Assembly: GCF_014773245.1 (NCBI RefSeq)
Contig: NZ_JACWMX010000004.1
Coordinates: 372,001 to 436,000, forward strand
Direction of reading: 5' to 3'
DNA length: 64,000 nt
Source of the DNA: Mucilaginibacter glaciei
GTDB lineage: Bacteria > Bacteroidota > Bacteroidia > Sphingobacteriales > Sphingobacteriaceae
This document shows, piece by piece, positions 52,433-62,529 of the stretch. How positions within the stretch are numbered: position 1 is the stretch's first letter; every line of letters starts with the position of its first letter. A program made the position numbers and the translations under genes. The notes under the pieces were generated by a model. It was given only the letters and a program-made list of their open reading frames with translations. It was not told where the DNA came from and did no database searches.

Positions 52433-52557
52433 TTTATCCTGTTTAGATTAATTCTAAATATCTTCCTTCGCTTTTTTCATATACCTGTTGCAACGGTATT
52501 TTACTTAAATTTGCATATCGGCGTAAGCTGATGGGTTTATTTATTTGATAATAATTC

Positions 52558-53100
52558 ATGAGTGATATTCAAATAGTTGAGGCTCCTGCGGGATTAGAAG
52601 GGTCAGGATTTTTTGCCACAAAGCTGGATCAGGCTGTGGGTTTGGCTCGCTCGCACTCTTTATGGCCGTTACCATTCGCAACATCATGCTGCGGTATCGA
52701 ATTTATGGCAACCATGGGTTCACATTACGATCTTTCCAGGTTCGGTGCCGAGCGTTTAAGCTTTTCGCCACGCCAGGCCGATCTTCTGATGGTTATGGGC
52801 ACCATATCAAAAAAAATGGGTCCGGTTTTACGCCAGGTTTACCTGCAAATGGCCGAGCCTCGTTGGGTAATGGCTGTTGGTGCTTGTGCATCAAGCGGGG
52901 GTATTTTTGATACCTATTCGGTATTGCAGGGTATTGACGAAGTTATCCCGGTGGATGTTTACGTTCCCGGTTGCCCGCCGCGCCCCGAAGCGATCATTGA
53001 TGGCTTTATGGCGATCCAGAAATTAGTACAGACAGAAACACTTCGCCGCAGGGAAGAGCCTAAATATCAGGCATTGCTTGCTTCATACGGTATACAATAA
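52558..53100 (+). CDS. nuoB: NADH-quinone oxidoreductase subunit B
   Basis: A 180-residue subunit holding the N2 4Fe-4S cluster, with cysteines in TSCCGIEF (tandem pair), GACASSGG and CPPRPEA. It receives electrons from NuoI and gives them to quinone at the NuoD interface. Confidence 0.97.
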   Translation: MSDIQIVEAPAGLEGSGFFATKLDQAVGLARSHSLWPLPFATSCCGIEFMATMGSHYDLSRFGAERLSFSPRQADLLMVMGTISKKMGPVLRQVYLQMAEPRWVMAVGACASSGGIFDTYSVLQGIDEVIPVDVYVPGCPPRPEAIIDGFMAIQKLVQTETLRRREEPKYQALLASYGIQ

Positions 53101-53102
53101 GC

Positions 53103-53606
53103 ATGGGTAAGATAGCTAACGACATACTTTTACAAAAGCTAACCGATAAATTTGCGGGACAGGTTGTTGAGACCGGTGCCGATTTTGGTTTGCTTACTGT
53201 AGAAACCAATAAGGAGGTTATTACCGATGTACTTACCTTTTTAAAAACAGATGCAGCACTGCAGTTTATCTTTTTAACAGACTTAACCGCGGTACACTAT
53301 CCTGATCAGGAAAAACAGATAGGTGTAGTTTATCACCTGCACAGCTTAACTACTAATACCCGTATCCGCATCAAGGTTTTCCTGACATTGGAAGACTGCC
53401 ATATCCCCACCGCATCTACCATTTGGGATGGTGCTAACTGGATGGAGCGCGAAACGTACGACTTTTTTGGGGTGATATTTGACGGACACCCCGACCTGCG
53501 CAGGATACTGAATGTTGATGACATGACCGTATTCCCGATGAGGAAGGAATTCCCGCTGGAAGATCCTAACCGTATTGATAAAAAAGATTACTTTTTCGGG
53601 AGATAA
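53103..53606 (+). CDS. nuoC: NADH-quinone oxidoreductase subunit C
   Basis: A 167-residue subunit of the peripheral arm. [21 protein letters not shown] near 117-137 is the family signature and RKEFPLED closes the core. It is separate from NuoD, unlike the NuoCD fusion of Escherichia coli. Confidence 0.96.
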   Translation: MGKIANDILLQKLTDKFAGQVVETGADFGLLTVETNKEVITDVLTFLKTDAALQFIFLTDLTAVHYPDQEKQIGVVYHLHSLTTNTRIRIKVFLTLEDCHIPTASTIWDGANWMERETYDFFGVIFDGHPDLRRILNVDDMTVFPMRKEFPLEDPNRIDKKDYFFGR

Positions 53607-53611
53607 TATAA

Positions 53612-54823
53612 ATGCAGAACCACCCCGTATATACCGATAACGATCCGCAAACGGAGTATTCCACGCTGAACCTGGGTCCAACCCACCCTGCAACGCACGG
53701 TGTGTTCCAGAATGTTTTGCAGATGGATGGCGAACGTATTGTTAGCGGCGTATCAACCATAGGCTACATTCACCGCGCATTCGAAAAAATCGCCGAACAC
53801 CGCCCATTTTATCAAATAACACCATTGACCGACAGGTTGAACTATTGCTCGTCGCCCATTAACAACATGGGATGGCATATGACGGTAGAGAAGATGCTGA
53901 ACATCCAGATGCCAAAACGTGTGGATTACATGCGTGTTATTATTATGGAACTTGCCCGTATTGCCGATCATATTATCTGTAACGGCGTATTGGGTGTTGA
54001 TACGGGTGCTTTTACCGGCTTTCTATACATGATGGAGTATCGTGAAGAGATCTATGAAATTTACGAGGAGATCTGCGGATCGCGCTTAACAACCAATATC
54101 GGCCGGATAGGCGGTTTCGAGCGTAACTTTAACAAGATCGCTTTCGATAAGATCCGTAAGTTTTTGGTGAAGTTCCCTCCGGTTTTAAGAGAATTTGAAG
54201 CCCTGTTTAACCGTAACCGTATCTTTGTTGATCGCACGAAAGGTGTAGCAGCAGTTACGCAGGCCGATGCTTTAAGCTACAGCTGGAGCGGCCCTATTTT
54301 ACGCGCAACCGGTGTTGATTATGATGTAAGGGCTATGGAGCCATACTCGTCGTACGAAGATTTTGATTTTGAAGTGCCGGTAGGCGAGAACGGCGACGTT
54401 TACAATCGCTTTTTGGTACGTAACGAAGAAATGTGGCAGAGCATGCGCATTATTGAGCAGGCGCTAAACAAAATAGAAAAAGAACCGTCGGATATTTTCC
54501 ACGCGGACGTACCGGCGTTTTATCTGCCTCCAAAAGAGGAAGTATACAACAATATGGAAGCTTTGATCTATCACTTTAAAATTGTGATGGGCGAGGTTGA
54601 TACCCCTAATGCTGAAGTTTACCACGCGGTTGAAGGTGCTAATGGCGAATTGGGTTTTTACCTGATCAATGATGGTGGCCGCTCGCCTTACCGTTTGCAT
54701 TTCCGCAGGCCAAGCTTCATCAATTACCAGATGTATGCGCCAATGAGCCGCGGTATGCTGTTGTCAGACGCGATTATTAACATGAGTAGTTTAAACGTTA
54801 TAGCAGGAGAATTAGATGCTTAG
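53612..54823 (+). CDS. nuoD: NADH-quinone oxidoreductase subunit D
   Basis: A 403-residue 49-kDa-type subunit with [14 protein letters not shown] (about 22-35), the [15 protein letters not shown] block and the quinone-site residues around H in the THPATHG loop. It shapes the quinone pocket with NuoB. It overlaps nuoE by 8 bases. Confidence 0.97.
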   Translation: MQNHPVYTDNDPQTEYSTLNLGPTHPATHGVFQNVLQMDGERIVSGVSTIGYIHRAFEKIAEHRPFYQITPLTDRLNYCSSPINNMGWHMTVEKMLNIQMPKRVDYMRVIIMELARIADHIICNGVLGVDTGAFTGFLYMMEYREEIYEIYEEICGSRLTTNIGRIGGFERNFNKIAFDKIRKFLVKFPPVLREFEALFNRNRIFVDRTKGVAAVTQADALSYSWSGPILRATGVDYDVRAMEPYSSYEDFDFEVPVGENGDVYNRFLVRNEEMWQSMRIIEQALNKIEKEPSDIFHADVPAFYLPPKEEVYNNMEALIYHFKIVMGEVDTPNAEVYHAVEGANGELGFYLINDGGRSPYRLHFRRPSFINYQMYAPMSRGMLLSDAIINMSSLNVIAGELDA

Positions 54824-55340
54824 TGTTCAAAACACCGATATGCCGGTAACTTTTACGCCGGAGTTGATCAGCAAGTTTGCTGATGTGGTTAGCCGTTATC
54901 CGGAAGGGAAACAAAAATCGGCTTTACTGCCCATACTGCATTTGGTACAGGCCGAATTAGGCTGGGTAAGTGCCCCGGCAATGGATAAGGTTGCCGAGTA
55001 CTTAGATATCCAGCCGATAGAAGTTTACGAGGTGGCATCGTTTTATACCATGTACTTTTTAAAGCCGCAAGGCAAGTATATGTTAGAGGTTTGCCGCACC
55101 GGCCCGTGTGAAATTGTTGGCGCTACGCCTATAATGAATCACATCGAAGCTAAATTGGGCGTTAAGGAAGGCGAAGTGACCACTGATGGTTTATTTAGCT
55201 GGCGCGGTGTTGAATGTTTGGCGGCATGTGGCTTTGGCCCGGTATTGCAAATTGGCCCCGAATATACTTTTTATGAAAAGCTAACTAACGAGTCGGTTGA
55301 TGCTTTGATAAGTGATTTAACTGCTAAGGCGAATAATTAA
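54816..55340 (+). CDS. nuoE: NADH-quinone oxidoreductase subunit E
   Basis: A 174-residue thioredoxin-fold subunit with the N1a 2Fe-2S cysteines in CRTGPCEIVG and ECLAACGFGP. It sits beside NuoF in the NADH module. A second ATG at 54840 is possible as start; the first overlaps nuoD and is kept. Confidence 0.96.
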   Translation: MLSVQNTDMPVTFTPELISKFADVVSRYPEGKQKSALLPILHLVQAELGWVSAPAMDKVAEYLDIQPIEVYEVASFYTMYFLKPQGKYMLEVCRTGPCEIVGATPIMNHIEAKLGVKEGEVTTDGLFSWRGVECLAACGFGPVLQIGPEYTFYEKLTNESVDALISDLTAKANN

Positions 55341-55341
55341 G

Positions 55342-55524
55342 ATGAACGAAAGAAACAGGTTGGTAGGCTGGGACGCGGCACTGATAGCAGGGGTGATCCT
55401 GTTTTTATTTTTGCAATTACCGGAGCATTACAACCTGATCATCGGTTTAGTTACCGTAAATATCTTTGCAAATTGTATAAGAAATCATATAGCCGCTTAT
55501 AAACTAAACGGCAAAATATATTAG
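55342..55524 (+). CDS. Small membrane protein inside the nuo operon
   Basis: A 60-residue protein with two short hydrophobic stretches (about 11-26, 33-48) encoded 1 base after nuoE and 2 bases before nuoF, hence surely co-transcribed. No recognised family. It is not a standard complex I subunit and may be an accessory or assembly protein; this is inference from position. Confidence 0.75.
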   Translation: MNERNRLVGWDAALIAGVILFLFLQLPEHYNLIIGLVTVNIFANCIRNHIAAYKLNGKIY

Positions 55525-55526
55525 TA

Positions 55527-56888
55527 ATGGGACGTAAACTTTTACTTGAACATATTAACGTACCCGGCATCAACACATTTGATGTTTACCGCTCAAAGGG
55601 CGGCTATGCTGCTGTTGAAAAAGCCCTAAAGACTTTAACCCCCGACGAAGTGGTGGAAGAGGTTAAAAAATCGGGCTTGCGCGGTCGTGGTGGTGCAGGT
55701 TTCCCTACCGGGATGAAGTGGAGCTTTCTGGCCAAGCCGGAGGGAGTTGAACGCTACTTGGTTTGTAACGCCGACGAATCTGAACCCGGCACTTTTAAAG
55801 ACCGTTATTTGATGACGCACATCCCCCACTTATTAATAGAGGGGATGATCGTAGCCAGCTTTGCGTTGGGTGCCAAAACATCATACATCTACGTACGCGG
55901 CGAAATGATGCCGCAGATCCGTATCCTGGAAAGAGCCATCGCCGAAGCGAAGGCAAAAGGCTTTTTAGGTAAAAATATTTTAGGTACCGATTACAGCCTC
56001 GAGCTTTACGTACAACCGGGTGGTGGTGCTTACATCTGTGGTGAAGAAACTGCTTTGTTAGAATCATTAGAAGGTAAACGCGGTAACCCGAGGATCAAAC
56101 CTCCGTTCCCGGCTATTGCAGGTTTATACGGTTGCCCAACGGTGGTAAACAACGTAGAATCTATCGCAGCAGTTGTGCCGATCATAAATGATGGCGGCGA
56201 TGAGTATGCTAAATTAGGTATTGGTCGTAGTACGGGTACTAAACTGATCTCGGCCGGCGGTAATTTGAAAAATCCGGGTGTGTATGAGATCGACTTGGGT
56301 TTACCTGTTGAAGAATTTTTGTACAGCGATGAATATTGCGGGGGCATTGCCAACGGCAAACGCTTAAAGGCGGTTGTTGCGGGTGGTTCATCCGTACCTA
56401 TCTTACCGGCTAACCTGTTCCTGAAAACCATTAACGGCGAAGGCCGCCTGATGAGCTACGAATCATTATCAGATGGTGGTTTTGTGAGTGGCACCATGAT
56501 GGGATCGGGTGGTTTTATAGCTTACGACGAAGACCAGTGTATTGTTAGGAATACCTGGAACTTTGCCCGTTTTTATCACCATGAAAGCTGCGGACAATGT
56601 TCGCCTTGCCGTGAAGGTACCGGCTGGATGGAAAAAGTGTTACATCGCCTGGAATATGGCCACGGTAAAATGAGCGATATGGACCTTTTGGTTGATGTAT
56701 CTAAAAAAATTGAGGGAAATACAATTTGCCCGTTGGGTGACGCAGCAGCATGGCCGGTGGCCAGTGCCATCCGCCACTTTAGGGATGAGTTTGAGTGGCA
56801 CGTAACTGATTCGGCATCCGCCACTACTCGTAATTACGGTATTGCGCATTATGCAGACCCATTGCCAAAAGTAGAAGCAGCAGTATAA
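55527..56888 (+). CDS. nuoF: NADH-quinone oxidoreductase subunit F
   Basis: The 453-residue NADH- and FMN-binding subunit. [16 protein letters not shown] (about 50-65) is the NADH site, [17 protein letters not shown] [19 protein letters not shown] the FMN site, and [11 protein letters not shown] with a later NTICPLGD carry the N3 4Fe-4S cluster. Electrons from NADH enter complex I here. A REP-like element lies between it and nuoG. Confidence 0.97.
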   Translation: MGRKLLLEHINVPGINTFDVYRSKGGYAAVEKALKTLTPDEVVEEVKKSGLRGRGGAGFPTGMKWSFLAKPEGVERYLVCNADESEPGTFKDRYLMTHIPHLLIEGMIVASFALGAKTSYIYVRGEMMPQIRILERAIAEAKAKGFLGKNILGTDYSLELYVQPGGGAYICGEETALLESLEGKRGNPRIKPPFPAIAGLYGCPTVVNNVESIAAVVPIINDGGDEYAKLGIGRSTGTKLISAGGNLKNPGVYEIDLGLPVEEFLYSDEYCGGIANGKRLKAVVAGGSSVPILPANLFLKTINGEGRLMSYESLSDGGFVSGTMMGSGGFIAYDEDQCIVRNTWNFARFYHHESCGQCSPCREGTGWMEKVLHRLEYGHGKMSDMDLLVDVSKKIEGNTICPLGDAAAWPVASAIRHFRDEFEWHVTDSASATTRNYGIAHYADPLPKVEAAV

Positions 56889-56908
56889 AGTAAAACGGAT
56901 GAACCCGT

Positions 56909-56985
56909 GTCATTGCGAGCGATAGCGCGGCAATCTCATCGGACACTTGGTGATGCTAAGATTGCCACGCTACGCTCGCAATGAC
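56909..56985. repeat. REP-like palindromic element, copy 2
   Basis: Ends GTCATTGC (56909-56916) and GCAATGAC (56978-56985) with inner GCAATC and GATTGC are as in copy 1 at 30417-30499. It lies in the 149-base nuoF-nuoG gap, inside an operon. Confidence 0.85.
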
Positions 56986-57037
56986 ATAAATAATAGAGCG
57001 TCTGAACAGACGATAAAATATAAAAGACGAAAGTCAA

Positions 57038-58036
57038 ATGAAGGTAACAATAGACGGATTTCCCATTGAAGTAGAGGCCGGGACGACCATATTAAACGCT
57101 GCAAGGCTGATAGGTGGCGATATCGTTCCGCCGGCTATGTGCTATTATTCCAAGCTGGAAGGCAGCGGCGGAAAGTGCCGTACCTGTTTGGTTCAGGTAA
57201 CCAAAGGTTCTGATAAAGACCCGCGCCCTATGCCTAAACTGATAGCCAGCTGCCGTACCACCGTTATGGATGGTATGGAAGTGAAAAATATCACTTCGCC
57301 AGAAGTTATTGAGGCGCGCAAAGGTGTAGTGGAGATGTTATTGATCAACCACCCGTTGGATTGCCCGGTTTGCGACCAGGCCGGTGAGTGCCATTTGCAA
57401 GACTTAGGGTATGAGCATGGCGCAGCAAAAACACGCTATGAGTTTGACCGCCGCACATTTGAGCGGATAGATATAGGTGATAAGATCCAGCTACACATGA
57501 CACGCTGTATTCTTTGCTACCGCTGTGTATTTGTTGCCGACCAGATTACAGATCACCGCATCCACGGGATCTTGAACCGCGGCGATCACTCCGAGATCTC
57601 GACTTACATCCAAAAAGCTGTTGATAACGACTTTAGCGGCAACGTGATTGACGTTTGCCCGGTAGGCGCATTAACTGATAGAACCTTCCGCTTCAAAAAC
57701 CGTGTTTGGTTTACCAAACCCGTAGAAGCACATCGCGAATGCGAAAACCCTAAATGCTGCGGTAAGGTTACCTTATGGTACAAAGGGGAGGATGTTATTC
57801 GCGTAACGGCACGTAAAGATGAATACGGCGAGGCAGAAGAATTTATCTGCAACACCTGCCGTTTTGATAAGAAGAAAACCAGTGACTGGGTAATAGAAGG
57901 TCCGCGTAAAGTATCTCATAAATCTGTTATCAGTTCTAACCACTACGATACGCTTAAGCCGCTTCCGGTTGTGAAACAAAACCTGGTATTGCAGGAAGCG
58001 AATAAAGAACAATTTGAAAGGGAGACACGCCTGTAA
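57038..58036 (+). CDS. nuoG: NADH-quinone oxidoreductase subunit G, short form
   Basis: A 332-residue NuoG carrying only the N-terminal iron-sulfur part: the 2Fe-2S cysteines in the CYYSKLEGSGGKCRTC region, HxxxC-type DCPVCDQAGECHLQD, and the two-cluster segment CILCYRCV with VCPVGAL. The molybdopterin-oxidoreductase-like domain of most NuoG (several hundred residues) is missing, as is usual in this phylum as far as I know. A C-terminal segment with CENPKCCGK and CNTCRF adds four or five more cysteines that could bind metal. Its stop overlaps the nuoH start by one base. Confidence 0.95.
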   Translation: MKVTIDGFPIEVEAGTTILNAARLIGGDIVPPAMCYYSKLEGSGGKCRTCLVQVTKGSDKDPRPMPKLIASCRTTVMDGMEVKNITSPEVIEARKGVVEMLLINHPLDCPVCDQAGECHLQDLGYEHGAAKTRYEFDRRTFERIDIGDKIQLHMTRCILCYRCVFVADQITDHRIHGILNRGDHSEISTYIQKAVDNDFSGNVIDVCPVGALTDRTFRFKNRVWFTKPVEAHRECENPKCCGKVTLWYKGEDVIRVTARKDEYGEAEEFICNTCRFDKKKTSDWVIEGPRKVSHKSVISSNHYDTLKPLPVVKQNLVLQEANKEQFERETRL

Positions 58037-59067
58037 TGGAATTAGTAGATATCGGTATAAAATTCGCATTGGTTGCGGTTATATTTGGGATTAGCCTGGT
58101 AGTAGCCATGTATTCTACCTACGCCGAGCGTAAAATAGCGGCATTTTTTCAAGATAGGGTTGGTCCTAACCGTGCAGGCCCGTTTGGTATGTTTCAGCCC
58201 CTGGCTGATGGTGCCAAAATGTTTATGAAGGAAGAGATCATCCCGACTAACGCTACACCATTTTTATTCATCGTAGGCCCGTCATTAGCTATCCTTACTG
58301 CGTGTATCGGTTCGGCGGTTATACCCTGGGGGCAAAATTTAACCGTTGGCGATAAAGTTATACCGTTGCAGGTTACCGATATTAACGTGGGCATCTTATA
58401 CATCTTCGGCGTGGTATCGTTAGGCGTTTATGGTGTAATGATAGGCGGCTGGGCATCAAATAACAAATACTCGCTATTAGGTGCTATCCGTGCGGCATCA
58501 CAAAATATCAGTTATGAAATTTCGATGGGGCTTTCTATCATCGCCCTGTTATTGGTTACCGGTACTTTAAGCTTGGGCGAAATTGCTCAGCAGCAACACG
58601 GCTGGCATTGGAACGTGATCTACCAACCGGTAGGTTTTATCCTGTTTTTGGTTTGTGCATTTGCCGAAACTAACCGTACACCGTTCGATTTACCAGAGTG
58701 TGAGACCGAACTGGTAGGTGGTTACCATACCGAGTATTCGTCAATGAAACTGGGTTTTTACCTGTTTGCCGAGTATATCAACATGTTCATTTCATCGGCA
58801 GTAATGGCAACCCTATATTGGGGTGGTTATAACTATCCGGGCATGGATTGGGTTACCGCGCATGTTGGCCCTGTAATAGGACCGTTGATTGGTACGGGTG
58901 TGTTTTTTACAAAGATATTCCTGTTCATCTTCTTCTTTATGTGGGTACGCTGGACCATCCCGCGTTTCCGTTACGATCAGTTGATGGACCTGGGCTGGAA
59001 AATATTAATACCATTGGCTATCGCGAATATTGTGGTGACCGGTGTTTGGATAACTCTTGCAAGTTAG
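58036..59067 (+). CDS. nuoH: NADH-quinone oxidoreductase subunit H
   Basis: A 343-residue membrane subunit with eight helices. ERKIAAFFQDRVGPNRAGPFG (read from residue 31) and AETNRTPFDLPECETELVGGYHTEY (two parts around 211-235) are the quinone-channel signatures. It joins the peripheral arm to the membrane arm. Confidence 0.97.
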   Translation: MELVDIGIKFALVAVIFGISLVVAMYSTYAERKIAAFFQDRVGPNRAGPFGMFQPLADGAKMFMKEEIIPTNATPFLFIVGPSLAILTACIGSAVIPWGQNLTVGDKVIPLQVTDINVGILYIFGVVSLGVYGVMIGGWASNNKYSLLGAIRAASQNISYEISMGLSIIALLLVTGTLSLGEIAQQQHGWHWNVIYQPVGFILFLVCAFAETNRTPFDLPECETELVGGYHTEYSSMKLGFYLFAEYINMFISSAVMATLYWGGYNYPGMDWVTAHVGPVIGPLIGTGVFFTKIFLFIFFFMWVRWTIPRFRYDQLMDLGWKILIPLAIANIVVTGVWITLAS

Positions 59068-59078
59068 AAAGGAATTAA

Positions 59079-59576
59079 ATGGAATCGTTAAGTAATAAAA
59101 AGAAGCAATTAACCGTAAAACCGCTCAACTTTTGGGAGCGTGCTTACCTGCCTGCAATCGTGCATGGCTTAAGCATCACCATGAGCCACTTTTTTAAAAA
59201 GCCGGTTACTATTGCCTATCCTGATGAGAAGCGTGAGTTTTCTGAAAATTTCCGTGGAATGCACTCGCTTAAACGTGATGAGAATGGCAAAGAGCGTTGT
59301 ACTGCTTGCGGGCTTTGCGCTTTATCATGCCCGGCAGAGGCTATAACCATGACCGCGGCCGAGCGCCAGAAAGGTGAAGAGCATTTATACAGAGAAGAAA
59401 AATACGCTGCTGTATACGAAATTAATATGCTGCGCTGCATATTTTGCGGCCTTTGCGAAGAAGCATGCCCTAAGGAAGCGATCTATCTGGATGGTGATAT
59501 CGTACCATCAGATTACCTGCGGAAGGATTTTATTTACGGTAAAGACAAATTAGTTGAAGCACCTTTAAATCAATAA
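59079..59576 (+). CDS. nuoI: NADH-quinone oxidoreductase subunit I
   Basis: A 165-residue subunit with two 4Fe-4S (N6a, N6b) motifs, CTACGLCALSCPAEA and CIFCGLCEEACPKEA, about 40 residues apart. It passes electrons to NuoB. It starts 11 bases after nuoH. Confidence 0.97.
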   Translation: MESLSNKKKQLTVKPLNFWERAYLPAIVHGLSITMSHFFKKPVTIAYPDEKREFSENFRGMHSLKRDENGKERCTACGLCALSCPAEAITMTAAERQKGEEHLYREEKYAAVYEINMLRCIFCGLCEEACPKEAIYLDGDIVPSDYLRKDFIYGKDKLVEAPLNQ

Positions 59577-59587
59577 CAGAAGTTTTA

Positions 59588-59595
59588 TACCTTTG
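59588..59595 (+). promoter_or_regulatory. Possible internal -7 element before nuoJ
   Basis: TACCTTTG matches TAnnTTTG and would give a leader of about 40 bases before nuoJ. No convincing TTG upstream, so an internal nuo promoter is only possible. Confidence 0.35.
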
Positions 59596-59637
59596 CCCAA
59601 CCTTAAAGCGGGGCAAAAGTATATTGAAAATATAAAC

Positions 59638-60147
59638 ATGATTACATTTTACTTCATCGCGTTTTTATCCATATTCTTTTCAATACTGGTTATTTCTGCA
59701 AAAAACCCGGTGCACAGTATCCTGTACCTTATACTTACCTTTTTTACATTCACTATTCACTACATATTGCTGAATGCCCAGTTCCTGGCTATCGTAAATT
59801 TTATTGTTTACATGGGGGCTATCCTGGTGCTGTTCCTGTATACGCTGATGCTCATCAACCTTAACAAGGAATCGGAACCTGTTAAACCTTTTATGGTAAA
59901 AATGGCTGCAGTGTTTGGCGGGGGAATTTTGGCAGTGGCTTTGGTGGCATCTTTAAAGATCACAGGAACATCAGATCCTGTAGTGTTAAAAGACCCCGGA
60001 CTTGGTTTAGTTAAAAACCTGGGCAAGGTATTATTTAATGAATTTTTATTGCCGTTCGAGGTATCGTCTGTATTGCTGCTATCGGCAATGGTAGGTGCGG
60101 TATTGCTGGCAACAAAAGATACTAAAGAAACAAAAGCTATCAACTGA
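59638..60147 (+). CDS. nuoJ: NADH-quinone oxidoreductase subunit J
   Basis: A 169-residue membrane subunit with five helices; SAKNPVHSILYLILTFF (about 18-34) and IVNFIVYMGAILVLFLYTLML (about 48-68) with the pi-bulge helix are the family marks. The ATG at 59638 is preferred to a TTG at 59593, which adds 15 unrelated residues. Confidence 0.95.
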   Translation: MITFYFIAFLSIFFSILVISAKNPVHSILYLILTFFTFTIHYILLNAQFLAIVNFIVYMGAILVLFLYTLMLINLNKESEPVKPFMVKMAAVFGGGILAVALVASLKITGTSDPVVLKDPGLGLVKNLGKVLFNEFLLPFEVSSVLLLSAMVGAVLLATKDTKETKAIN

Positions 60148-60148
60148 T

Positions 60149-60478
60149 ATGGAAAGTTTAACCAATGCCATTCAGGCGGTGCCGCTTAATCATTATATTA
60201 TATTAAGCGCGCTTATATTTTCGATAGGGGTTATGGGTGTTTTATTACGCCGTAATGCTATCGTTATATTCATGTCGGTAGAGCTGATGCTTAATTCGGT
60301 TAATCTGCTGCTTACTGCATTTTCTGTTTATCGCGGCGATGCAGCCGGGCAAGTATTTGTATTTTTTATTATGGCATTGGCCGCTGCCGAAGTTGCAGTA
60401 GGGCTGGCTATTATAGTAATGATATACCGCAACACCAACTCGATCGATATTAACGTATTGAATAGGTTGAAATGGTAA
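60149..60478 (+). CDS. nuoK: NADH-quinone oxidoreductase subunit K
   Basis: A 109-residue three-helix subunit with the conserved glutamates in FMSVELMLNSVNLL and AAAEVAVGLAI. The ATG at 60149 is right after the nuoJ stop; a longer frame from 60095 overlaps nuoJ and is rejected. Confidence 0.96.
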   Translation: MESLTNAIQAVPLNHYIILSALIFSIGVMGVLLRRNAIVIFMSVELMLNSVNLLLTAFSVYRGDAAGQVFVFFIMALAAAEVAVGLAIIVMIYRNTNSIDINVLNRLKW

Positions 60479-60481
60479 TGT

Positions 60482-60600
60482 GATTTTCGATTTCGGATTT
60501 TCGATTTCGGATTTATAGATGAACTAAAAACAACGCGTTATTGCGAGGGCTTCCCAATCAATACGTATAACATAAAACGTATAACGTTTAACGGACACAA
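60482..60600. repeat. Composite repeat region between nuoK and nuoL
   Basis: Two perfect 14-base tandem copies of GATTTTCGATTTCG (60482-60495, 60496-60509) are followed by GATTTA. Then comes TTATTGCGAGGGC (60539-60551), which resembles the left end of the REP-like elements, and ACGTATAAC repeated at 60562-60570 and 60578-60586 with related words up to 60594. It is the only part of the nuo operon with such a mixture; no promoter is visible. Confidence 0.6.
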
Positions 60601-62505
60601 ATGGACAAATTGATCTGGCTTATTCCTGTACTACCCTTAGCCGGTTTTGTTATTAACGGATTAGGGCGCAATACCCTATCAAAAGGTATTATCGGGGCTA
60701 TCGGTAGTTTATTGGTATTGGTGGCATTTGGCTTAAGCATCGCTACTTTTTTCCAGATCAAATCTACCGGCGCGCCTATCAACATTACGCTGTTCGACTG
60801 GATAAGCGTTGGTGATTTTAAAATTCAATTCTCTTTCCTGGTAGATCAGCTGAGTTCTATCATGCTGCTCATCATTACCGGTGTAGGCTTCCTGATTCAC
60901 TTATATTCGATAGGGTATATGCATGATGATAAGGGCTTCGGTAAGTTTTTTACTTACCTTAACCTGTTCGTATTCTTTATGCTGCTGCTGGTTATGGGTA
61001 GCAACTACGTAATCATGTTTATTGGCTGGGAGGGAGTAGGTTTATGCTCATATCTACTCATCGGTTTCTGGTATACGAATCCCAGCTATGCCGACGCTGC
61101 TAAAAAGGCGTTTATCATGAACCGTATCGGCGATCTGGGTTTTCTGTTAGGTATTTTCCTTTTAGTAAACACATTTAATAGCGTTGCTTACGCGGATATC
61201 TTTCCTAAAGCCCCTGCTGCCGTTGCCGCAGGCGCACCCATCGTACTGATCACGTTATTGTTATTTGTGGGTGCTATAGGTAAATCGGCACAGTTGCCTT
61301 TATTTACCTGGTTGCCCGATGCAATGGCCGGCCCCACGCCAGTTTCGGCATTGATACATGCGGCTACCATGGTTACTGCAGGTATCTATATGATCGCCCG
61401 CTCAAACATCTTGTTCACGCTGGCACCCGATACCATGCATGTGATCGCCATTGTAGGTTTAGCTACGGCATTCTTTGCTGCGCTGATTGCGCTGACACAA
61501 ACAGATATTAAAAAGGTACTGGCTTATTCAACCGTATCGCAATTGGGTTATATGTTTTTGGGTTTAGGCGTTGGCGCTTACACTGGTGCATTCTTCCACG
61601 TTTTAACCCACGCGTTCTTTAAGGCATTATTATTCCTGGGTGCAGGTTCTGTTATCCACGCTATGAGCGGAGAGCAGGATATGCGCAAAATGGGTGGTCT
61701 GAAAGGTAAGATCAAAATCACTTTCATTACTATGCTGGTAGGAACCATTGCTATCGCAGGTATCCCCCCATTCTCGGGTTTCTTTTCAAAAGACGAAATT
61801 TTAGCGGCTGCGTTCGCACACAGCACTACCTTTTATGTGGTGGGTGTAATTACTGCAGGGTTGACCTCTTTCTATATGTTCCGGATGATGTACCTGACAT
61901 TTTGGGGCAAGTTCCGCGGAACGCATGAGCAGGAACACCATTTACATGAGTCGCCTGCAAACATGACCATCCCCTTGATCGTGTTAGCTATCTTATCTGC
62001 CGTTGGCGGTATAATAGGCGTGCCTGCAGTAATGGGCGGCCATCATGAATTGGCTGCATTCCTTGCCCCGGTGTTTGAACCATCATTTAAAATATTAGGC
62101 GAGCACGAGTTAAGCCACAGCACCGAATGGATGCTAATGGGCATCTCTGTTGGTATCGCATTAATAGCAATGGGTTACGCTTACACCAAATATGTAAGCA
62201 AAGCCGGTGTTCCGGTAAGCGATGAAGAAGAGCGCCCTACCCTGGCAAACCTGTCTTACCACAAGTTTTATGTGGATGAACTTTACGATCTGATCATTCG
62301 CAAGCCTTTGGATGCATTATCAACCTTTTTCTACAAAGTGGTTGAGCAATTAGGTATCGATGGCTTTGTGAATGGGCTTGGTAAAGGCACTTTAGAAACA
62401 AGTAAGGGTTTACGTTTACTGCAAACAGGTAACGTGGGCTTCTATATATTTATGATGGTGTTAGGCATCATTGGCATTTTGGTTTACAACTTTTTAAGAC
62501 TATAA
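60601..62505 (+). CDS. nuoL: NADH-quinone oxidoreductase subunit L
   Basis: A 634-residue antiporter-like proton-pumping subunit with about sixteen helices. GWEGVGLCSYLLIGFW (about 142-157) with the key glutamate, KSAQLPLFTWLPDAM (lysine on helix 7), PTPVSALIHAATMVTAG, and FSKDEIL are seen. The long lateral helix at the C terminus is present (from about 530). Confidence 0.97.
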   Translation: MDKLIWLIPVLPLAGFVINGLGRNTLSKGIIGAIGSLLVLVAFGLSIATFFQIKSTGAPINITLFDWISVGDFKIQFSFLVDQLSSIMLLIITGVGFLIHLYSIGYMHDDKGFGKFFTYLNLFVFFMLLLVMGSNYVIMFIGWEGVGLCSYLLIGFWYTNPSYADAAKKAFIMNRIGDLGFLLGIFLLVNTFNSVAYADIFPKAPAAVAAGAPIVLITLLLFVGAIGKSAQLPLFTWLPDAMAGPTPVSALIHAATMVTAGIYMIARSNILFTLAPDTMHVIAIVGLATAFFAALIALTQTDIKKVLAYSTVSQLGYMFLGLGVGAYTGAFFHVLTHAFFKALLFLGAGSVIHAMSGEQDMRKMGGLKGKIKITFITMLVGTIAIAGIPPFSGFFSKDEILAAAFAHSTTFYVVGVITAGLTSFYMFRMMYLTFWGKFRGTHEQEHHLHESPANMTIPLIVLAILSAVGGIIGVPAVMGGHHELAAFLAPVFEPSFKILGEHELSHSTEWMLMGISVGIALIAMGYAYTKYVSKAGVPVSDEEERPTLANLSYHKFYVDELYDLIIRKPLDALSTFFYKVVEQLGIDGFVNGLGKGTLETSKGLRLLQTGNVGFYIFMMVLGIIGILVYNFLRL

Positions 62506-62529
62506 AACGATAGCGTTTTACCCCATAAA

